Shown here: one piece after another, positions 7,308-11,947 of the stretch
Layout: each line of letters opens with the position of its first letter
Position numbering within the stretch: position 1 is the stretch's first letter
Origin: Actinomycetes bacterium
GTDB taxonomy: Bacteria > Actinomycetota > Actinomycetes > Actinomycetales > Microbacteriaceae
Assembly: GCA_023431405.1 (NCBI GenBank)
Contig: JAEYVZ010000068.1
Coordinates: 1-19,013 of the forward strand
Reading direction: 5' to 3'
Length of the DNA: 19,013 bases
The notes under the pieces: generated by a model
Seen by the model: only the letters and a program-made list of their open reading frames with translations
The model's database searches: none
Told to the model about the DNA's origin: nothing
Position numbers and translations under genes: made by a program

Positions 7308-7368
7308 CCTCCCCCGACCAGGAGGGCCGATCTTGCAGCCCCCTCGCTGAGAGAGGGGGTGACATCGG
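7308..7368 (+). promoter_or_regulatory. structured leader sequestering the Shine-Dalgarno of the DUF21-CBS operon
   Basis: The end of the leader folds into nested hairpins. CCTCC (7308-7312) pairs with GGAGG (7321-7325). CCGAT (7327-7331) pairs with ATCGG (7364-7368), directly abutting the ATG. Inside it CCCCCTC (7339-7345) pairs with GAGGGGG (7353-7359) around a 7-nt loop. The ribosome-binding purines AGAGGGGG (7352-7359) are almost entirely within the inner stem, so translation should need this hairpin to open. It may be the expression platform of a metal-responsive leader. I recognise no known riboswitch consensus (M-box, yybP-ykoY, NiCo). Confidence 0.5.
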
Positions 7369-8784
7369 ATGCTCGCGGCAGTGCTGACGCTGCTGCTGGG
7401 GATCCTGCTGACGCTGGCGATCATCGCCGCCTGTGGATTCTTCGTGGCGCAGGAGTTCGCGTACATGTCGGTCGACCGGGCGCGCATGGCAGCGAAAGCC
7501 GACAAGGGCGATGTGCAGGCCGCGCGCGTGCTCGCCATCACCAAGCGCACGTCGTTCATGCTCTCGGGCGCGCAGCTCGGGATCACGGTCACCGGGCTTC
7601 TCATCGGCTACGTCGCCGAGCCCCTCATCGGCCAGTCGATCGGCACGCTCCTCGGAGGCGTCGGCCTCGCGCCGGGGGTCTCCGTGCTCATCGGCACGAC
7701 GGGTGCGCTCGTCCTCGCCACGATCGTCACGATGATCTTCGGCGAGCTGTATCCGAAGAACCTCGCCATCGCGAGCCCCGAACCCCTCGCGCGCGCCCTC
7801 GCGGTGCCCACCCGCATCTACCTGCTGCTGTTCGGGTGGCTCATCACCGTCTTCGACCTCGCCGCGAACGCGCTGCTGAGGCTGCTGCGCATCGAGCCGC
7901 TGGAAGACGTCGACGCGAGCGCGACCGCTCGCGACCTGGAGGCGATCGTCGAAGACTCGCGCGCGAGCGGCGACCTGCCGGAAGACCTGTCGATGATGAT
8001 CGACCGCATCCTCGACTTCCCGCAGCGAGACGTCGAGCACGCCATGGTCCCCCGATCGCGCGTCGACACGATCCCGCCCGATGCCACGATCGGAGAGGTG
8101 CGCGCCATGATGGCCGTCGGCCACACGCGCTATCCGGTCGTGGGCGACGAAGATGCGCCGGTCGGCGTCGTCGAGCTCATCGACCTGCTGCGCGGGGGGC
8201 ATCCCGATGACGCCCCCGTGTCGGTGCTCATGCGGGAGCCCGTCATCCTCCCGACCGCGATGCGTCTGCCCGTCGCACTCGACCGCATGCGCCAGTCGCG
8301 CAACGAACTGGCGTGCGTCGTCGACGAGTACGGGAACTTCGACGGCATCCTGACGATCGAAGACCTCACGGAGGAGGTCGCCGGCGAACTGTCGGACGAG
8401 CACGACGTCGACGTGCAGGAGGCGGTCATCAGGGCCGACGAGCGGTGGTGGATCCCCGGCGACGTGCACCTCGATGAGGTGGAGCGCCTGATCGGGCACG
8501 ACCTCGCCGACGACGAGGCCGAGACGATCGCCGGTCTCCTCATCCGCGAGCACGGCGACCTGCCCACCGTGGGCACGACCCTGCGCATCGATCTGCCGGA
8601 GAAGCCCGGCGAGGCGGTGCAGGGCATCAGGATGCAGCGCTGGCTCGACGTGGAGGTCACGGAGGTCGCGCGCCTCGTGCCCTCCCAGGTGGCGCTGCGG
8701 CTCGTCGAGGTCGACCTCGACGACGCGCGCCCCGATGACGACGCGGCGGAGTCCGCGCGCGCCCCGAAGGAGGCGTCCCGATGA
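7369..8784 (+). CDS. hemolysin-family/CorC-CNNM type protein (DUF21, two CBS, CorC_HlyC)
   Basis: A 471-residue membrane protein of the DUF21-CBS (CNNM/CorC, historically 'hemolysin') family, implicated in Mg2+/Co2+ export or homeostasis. Domains in order: DUF21 membrane domain (about 1-190) with an N-terminal helix, QEFAYMSVDRARM, SGAQLGITVTGLLIGY and the conserved FGELYPK (124-130); CBS1 (about 227-277, MVPRSRVDTI...GVVELIDLL); CBS2 (about 288-337, ACVVDEYGNFDGILTIEDL); and a CorC_HlyC domain (about 350-435). CBS pairs in this family bind ATP-Mg. The tail (about 445-471) is acidic and unstructured. Expression may be set by the hairpin leader ending at the ATG. The stop overlaps the next gene's ATG by 4 nt. 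Confidence 0.93.
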   Translation: MLAAVLTLLLGILLTLAIIAACGFFVAQEFAYMSVDRARMAAKADKGDVQAARVLAITKRTSFMLSGAQLGITVTGLLIGYVAEPLIGQSIGTLLGGVGLAPGVSVLIGTTGALVLATIVTMIFGELYPKNLAIASPEPLARALAVPTRIYLLLFGWLITVFDLAANALLRLLRIEPLEDVDASATARDLEAIVEDSRASGDLPEDLSMMIDRILDFPQRDVEHAMVPRSRVDTIPPDATIGEVRAMMAVGHTRYPVVGDEDAPVGVVELIDLLRGGHPDDAPVSVLMREPVILPTAMRLPVALDRMRQSRNELACVVDEYGNFDGILTIEDLTEEVAGELSDEHDVDVQEAVIRADERWWIPGDVHLDEVERLIGHDLADDEAETIAGLLIREHGDLPTVGTTLRIDLPEKPGEAVQGIRMQRWLDVEVTEVARLVPSQVALRLVEVDLDDARPDDDAAESARAPKEASR

Positions 8785-9791
8785 GCTGGTGGATGGTCAC
8801 TGTCATCACGATCGCGCTCATCCTCGCGAGCGCCTTCTTCGTGATCGTCGAGTTCGCGCTGCTCGCCGCGCGCCGGCACCGGCTGGAGGAGGAGGCCGAC
8901 CGCAGCGCCTCCGCCCGCGCCGCCCTGCGGGGGGTGAATGAGCTGACCGTCATGCTCGCGTTCGCCCAGCTCGGCATCACGGCGTGCACGTTCCTGCTGG
9001 GGGCGATCACCAAGCCCGCCATCGACTACGCGCTGGCGCCCGTGCTCGAGCAATGGGGGCTCCCGTTCGTGCTGGCCGACATCATCGCGTTCATGCTCGC
9101 GCTGATCGTGGTGACGTTCCTCCACCTCGTCATCGGCGAGATGGCCCCGAAGTCGTGGGCGATCGCGCATCCGGAGACGGCGGCGAAGGCGACCGGCATC
9201 ACCGCCCGGGTGCTGACCTGGCCGCTGAGGCCGTTCCTCCTGTGGATCAACCACATCGCGAACCGACTCGTGAAAGCCTCCGGCGTCGAACCGGTGGAGA
9301 AGGCCGCCGTGGGCGGTCAGGATGCCGACACCATCCGAGAGCTCGTCGCCCACTCCCGCGCCGCCGGCACCCTCGAGGAGCAGTACTCGGAGCCGATCGC
9401 GCGCGCGATCGCCCTCGGCACCCTGACGGTCGGCGACATCGTGCGCACCGACGCGGAGCCGACCGCCGTCGCGGCGGATGCGACCGCCGCCGACGTGCAG
9501 GCGGCCGCGGAGTCGTCGGGGCACCTCCGCATCCTCGTGGGCGGCGGAGCCGGCGCCCGGGTCGCCCACGTGCGTGACACGCTGTCGGTCGATGCGGCGA
9601 CTCCGGTGGCGGCGATCGCCCGCGAGCCGCTCGTGGTGACGCCGCAGGAGTCGGCGTACGACGTGCTCACCCGCATGCGCAGTGCGCACGCGCAACTCGC
9701 CGTCGTGGTGGTCGACGACCGCATCGTGGGCGTCGTCACCCTGAGCGATCTGCTGCGCGAGATCCTCCCGTCCGCGGAGGTCGCCGCCTAG
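8781..9791 (+). CDS. second hemolysin-family/CNNM-type protein (DUF21, two CBS, no CorC_HlyC)
   Basis: A 336-residue paralogue of the preceding protein, translationally coupled to it by ATGA at 8781-8784. The DUF21 domain (about 1-175) keeps the N-terminal helix, VEFALLAARRHRLEEEA, LAFAQLGITACTFLLGAITKP and GEMAPKSWA. Two CBS-like repeats follow. The first (about 212-262) is degenerate; the second (about 275-330, REPLVVTPQESAYDVL...VVVVDDRIVGVVTLSDLL) is good. The C-terminal CorC_HlyC domain of its partner is absent, as is common for the shorter member of actinobacterial DUF21 pairs, so a heterodimeric Mg2+/Co2+ homeostasis complex is a reasonable inference. A 9-bp inverted repeat begins 40 bp after its stop. 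Confidence 0.92.
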   Translation: MSWWMVTVITIALILASAFFVIVEFALLAARRHRLEEEADRSASARAALRGVNELTVMLAFAQLGITACTFLLGAITKPAIDYALAPVLEQWGLPFVLADIIAFMLALIVVTFLHLVIGEMAPKSWAIAHPETAAKATGITARVLTWPLRPFLLWINHIANRLVKASGVEPVEKAAVGGQDADTIRELVAHSRAAGTLEEQYSEPIARAIALGTLTVGDIVRTDAEPTAVAADATAADVQAAAESSGHLRILVGGGAGARVAHVRDTLSVDAATPVAAIAREPLVVTPQESAYDVLTRMRSAHAQLAVVVVDDRIVGVVTLSDLLREILPSAEVAA

Positions 9792-9831
9792 CGCTGCCGG
9801 GCGATTCGAAAGGGTCGTCGGCGGCCTCGCG

Positions 9832-9903
9832 GGTCTCGACTTCGGTAAAGTCGAGACCGGCGAGTCGGGAAGTCTGGTCGACGCTCATTCCGTCGACCGA
9901 TCC
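9832..9903 (+). promoter_or_regulatory. structured leader element, copy 1, upstream of nhaA (riboswitch-like)
   Basis: Hairpin A is GGTCTCGAC (9832-9840), loop TTCGGTAAA, GTCGAGACC (9850-9858). The conserved block GGCGAGTCGGGAAGTCT (9859-9875) follows. Hairpin B is GGTCGACG (9876-9883), 7-nt loop, CGTCGACC (9891-9898). A short closing stem GGA (9868-9870)/TCC (9901-9903) ends one base before the GGAGG ribosome-binding site (9904-9908) of nhaA. The same layout recurs at 11263-11335 with compensatory changes in both hairpins. TAAAGT at 9846-9851 inside hairpin A is also a plausible -10 box; if it is the promoter, the RNA begins near the conserved block and hairpin A is DNA only. The gene context recalls the nhaA-associated (Li+-sensing) riboswitch classes, but I cannot confirm membership. 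Confidence 0.72.
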
Positions 9904-9914
9904 GGAGGCCTTCC

Positions 9915-11276
9915 GTGACCACTCCCGCTCATTCCCCCACTCCGGCGCCGCGCACGCCCCGCTGGCCGGGATATGCCGAGGCTGCTCGCGTCTCGGCCAT
10001 CCTTCGCAAAGAGGCCGTGGGCGGGATGCTCCTCGTCGTCGCGGCCGTCATCGCGATCGTGTGGGCGAACTCGCCCGCCGCCGAGAGCTACTTCGCCCTG
10101 CGCGATCTGCGGTTCGGCTACGAACCCTGGCACCTGGAGCTCAGCCTCGGAGCGTGGGCGGCCGACGGTCTCCTCGCCGTCTTCTTCTTCCTGGTGGGTC
10201 TCGAGCTCAAGCGCGAAGTCGTCTCCGGCGACCTCCGGCGATTCGGCACCGCGGTCGTCCCCGTCACCGCGGCGGTCGGCGGGGTCGTCGTGCCGGCGCT
10301 CATCTACATCGCGGTCGTCCGCGCCGACGGCGCCCTCACGCAGGGCTGGGCGATCCCGACGGCCACCGACATCGCCTTCGCCGTCGCCGTGCTCGCCCTC
10401 GTCGGCTCACATCTGCCGAGCCCGCTGCGCGTCTTCCTGCTGACCCTCGCGGTCGTCGACGACCTCATCGCGATCGCGATCATCGCGATCTTCTACACCG
10501 AGGAGATCTCCTTCGGTCCGCTGGTCGCGTCGGTCGCCGTCATCGCCGTGTACGGATTCCTCGCCCAGCGATACCGTGCGATCTTCGCCGGACGCCCCCT
10601 CGCCGCCTGGCTCGTGCTGTTGCCGATCGGGTTCGTGGCCTGGGCGTTACTGCACGCCTCCGGCATCCACGCGACCATCGCCGGCGTCGCCCTCGCCTTC
10701 ACCATCCCCGTCAAGCCGGGCCGCGGCGCGACCGAAGGCGGACGCGCACACGACCTCGCAGGCGAATTCGAGCACCGGTTCCGGCCGCTGTCGGCGGGCT
10801 TCGCGGTGCCGGTCTTCGCCTTCTTCGCCGCCGGCGTCGCCCTCGGCGGCGTCGACGGCGTCGTGCGCGCCGTGACCGACCCGGTAGCGCTGGGGATCGT
10901 CGCCGGCCTCGTGCTCGGCAAGCCGCTCGGCATCCTTCTGGCGGTGCGCGCGCTCACCCTGGTGACGCGGGTGCGTCTGGATCCGGCACTTCGATGGGTG
11001 GACATGCTCGGGGTGGCGCTGCTGGCCGGGATCGGCTTCACCGTGTCGCTCCTCATCGCGGAACTCAGCTTCTCCGACGGCGCGACCAACGACAGCGCGA
11101 AGATCGCGATCATGCTGGCATCGGTGGTGGCATCGCTCGTCGCGGCCGTCATCCTCCTGGCGCGCAATCGCCGATACCGTCACATCTCCGCCGCCGAGGC
11201 GATCGACGACGACGGCGACGGCACACCCGACATCTACCAGGACACGCCTCCCACCGATTCCGGAGAGACGGGGTAA
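9915..11276 (+). CDS. nhaA: Na+/H+ antiporter NhaA
   Basis: A 453-residue NhaA antiporter that would exchange cytoplasmic Na+ or Li+ for external protons across the inner membrane. Hallmarks: FFFLVGLELKREVVSGDL (90-107), PTATDIAFA (148-156, with D152 matching the conserved transmembrane Asp of helix IV) and LAVVDDLIAIAII (178-190), whose D182/D183 are the essential ion-binding pair. Helix repeats follow, ending with GIGFTVSLLIAELSF (372-386). Slightly longer than E. coli NhaA because of an N-terminal Pro-rich extension and a polar C-tail. The tail carries DDDGDGTPD (431-439), a DxDxDGxxD calcium-loop pattern. Start: GTG 9915, with GGAGG (9904-9908) at 6-nt spacing. The stop TAA (11274-11276) falls in the loop of the second structured element, so that element is also part of the nhaA mRNA. 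Confidence 0.96.
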   Translation: MTTPAHSPTPAPRTPRWPGYAEAARVSAILRKEAVGGMLLVVAAVIAIVWANSPAAESYFALRDLRFGYEPWHLELSLGAWAADGLLAVFFFLVGLELKREVVSGDLRRFGTAVVPVTAAVGGVVVPALIYIAVVRADGALTQGWAIPTATDIAFAVAVLALVGSHLPSPLRVFLLTLAVVDDLIAIAIIAIFYTEEISFGPLVASVAVIAVYGFLAQRYRAIFAGRPLAAWLVLLPIGFVAWALLHASGIHATIAGVALAFTIPVKPGRGATEGGRAHDLAGEFEHRFRPLSAGFAVPVFAFFAAGVALGGVDGVVRAVTDPVALGIVAGLVLGKPLGILLAVRALTLVTRVRLDPALRWVDMLGVALLAGIGFTVSLLIAELSFSDGATNDSAKIAIMLASVVASLVAAVILLARNRRYRHISAAEAIDDDGDGTPDIYQDTPPTDSGETG

Positions 11277-11335
11277 GGTCTCTCAGCAATGGTGAGCCGG
11301 GAAGTCTGGTCGGCAGCGGTCGGCCGACCGTTCCC
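11263..11335 (+). promoter_or_regulatory. structured leader element, copy 2, upstream of an unknown gene
   Basis: Hairpin A is GAGAGAC (11263-11269), loop GGGGTAAG, GTCTCTC (11278-11284). Then comes the conserved block GGTGAGCCGGGAAGTCT (11291-11307). Hairpin B is GGTCGGC (11308-11314), 8-nt loop, GCCGACC (11323-11329), enclosed by GGGAA (11299-11303)/TTCCC (11331-11335). Against copy 1 the block differs at only two positions, while hairpin A differs at four paired positions and hairpin B at one, all with complementarity kept. The first hairpin spans the nhaA stop codon. TAAGGT (11274-11279) could be a -10 box. The downstream start at 11354 has almost no Shine-Dalgarno, so translation may depend on this structure. 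Confidence 0.72.
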
Positions 11336-11351
11336 TACGAACAAAGCCTGA
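11289..11351 (+). CDS. possible 20-codon leader ORF inside structured element 2
   Basis: ATG at 11289 opens a 20-codon frame (MVSREVWSAAVGRPFPTNKA) that stops at TGA 11349-11351, two bases before the ATG of the 170-residue protein, which itself lacks a good ribosome-binding site. The ATG is 9 nt after TAAGGT, the same spacing as the leaderless GntR gene. Against it: copy 1 of the element has no matching start or frame, so the conserved bases are not conserved for coding. It could still drive the next gene by termination-reinitiation. Confidence 0.25.
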   Translation: MVSREVWSAAVGRPFPTNKA

Positions 11352-11353
11352 GC

Positions 11354-11866
11354 ATGTCGCATCCTGTCCTTACCCTCGGCGATACCGAGACCGCTCTGGC
11401 CCGGGGGGTCGTCTCCCTCCAGGCCGACCCTTCTCTCTTGGGTGGCACGCTTCCCGACCGGCCACGCGCCGTGCTGGCCTTCGCAGACCTCCGCTTCCAC
11501 GCCCGGCACGACGCGAAAGAGCGGCTCCGAGCGCTGGCGACCCTCGCGGTCGTCGACGCCCGCCGGCACTCCGGGGTCCGGCATCTGGTGTTCGCCGTCA
11601 TGCTCGATCCGCGTCAGGCGGGAGCGTTCGACCGGATCGCCTCCGGAATCGGAGCCCGACTCCACGCCGACCTGGAACGTGACAACGCGCGCGACGTCGA
11701 AGTCACGTTCCTCGACGTGAGCGACTGCTCCGACGTGGCGACGCTCACCGAGCGCCTTCTCGACCGGTGCGACGATCCGGCGGGCCTCCACGGGGTCGTC
11801 GTGCTGGACTGGGATGACATCCGCGACCGGTCGATCCGCCAGGCCGCGCGCGACGAGTACCTCTAG
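11354..11866 (+). CDS. hypothetical protein, NhaA-linked
   Basis: A 170-residue soluble protein that I do not recognise. Predicted alternation of strands (RAVLAFADLRF 38-48, VRHLVFAVML 75-84, DVEVTFLDV 114-122, LHGVVVLDW 145-153) and helices suggests an alpha/beta, Rossmann-like fold. There is no signal peptide, membrane segment or obvious catalytic motif. The tail is rich in charged residues (DDIRDRSIRQAARDEYL). It lies 77 bp after nhaA on the same strand and is headed by the second copy of the nhaA leader element, implying shared control with NhaA and a role in Na+/Li+ or pH stress. ATG 11354 is the first plausible start, but its ribosome-binding site is poor. The larger plus-strand frame that runs into it from 10061 is an out-of-frame reading of nhaA. 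Confidence 0.75.
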   Translation: MSHPVLTLGDTETALARGVVSLQADPSLLGGTLPDRPRAVLAFADLRFHARHDAKERLRALATLAVVDARRHSGVRHLVFAVMLDPRQAGAFDRIASGIGARLHADLERDNARDVEVTFLDVSDCSDVATLTERLLDRCDDPAGLHGVVVLDWDDIRDRSIRQAARDEYL

Positions 11867-11896
11867 CGAGTTCCCACGCCGTCCGTGGCCCTGCCC

Positions 11897-11902
11897 TACG
11901 AT
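11897..11902 (+). promoter_or_regulatory. -10 box of a leaderless promoter for the two-permease ABC operon
   Basis: TACGAT ends 6 nt before a GTG at 11909, the same geometry as the leaderless promoters at 878 and 2417. The permease ATG at 11944 is 41 nt further on, so the first codon of the transcript would be the GTG of the short leader ORF. Confidence 0.5.
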
Positions 11903-11908
11903 GCAAGC

Positions 11909-11947
11909 GTGGCCGCCCTCCTCCCGGACGAATCCGATCGCGGATGA
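11909..11947 (+). CDS. 12-codon leader ORF coupled to the first permease
   Basis: GTG at 11909 opens a 12-codon frame (product MAALLPDESDRG) ending in TGA at 11945-11947, which overlaps the permease ATG (11944-11946) as ATGA. The GTG lies 6 nt after a TACGAT -10 box, and no ribosome-binding site precedes it, as for a leaderless start. The permease ATG has no strong Shine-Dalgarno either (only CGCGG nearby), so the leader probably delivers ribosomes to it by coupling. The peptide itself has no recognisable attenuation codons. Confidence 0.45.
   Translation: MAALLPDESDRG

Noticed and set aside
7339..7359. CTGAGA-type sequence suggesting a TPP riboswitch before the DUF21 gene
   Set aside because: Only this hexamer-like stretch matches. 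The rest of the thiamine-pyrophosphate consensus is absent and the gene is not a thiamine gene.
9832..9858. Intrinsic terminator of the DUF21-CBS operon
   Set aside because: The 9-bp hairpin lacks a T-tract, and its counterpart at 11263-11284 sits across the nhaA stop next to the same conserved block, so a shared leader structure explains it better. A secondary terminator role is not excluded.
10061..11866. 601-codon plus-strand frame spanning nhaA and the unknown gene
   Set aside because: Up to about 11353 it is an Arg/Pro-rich out-of-frame reading of nhaA. Only the portion from ATG 11354 looks like protein, so this is not a fusion.
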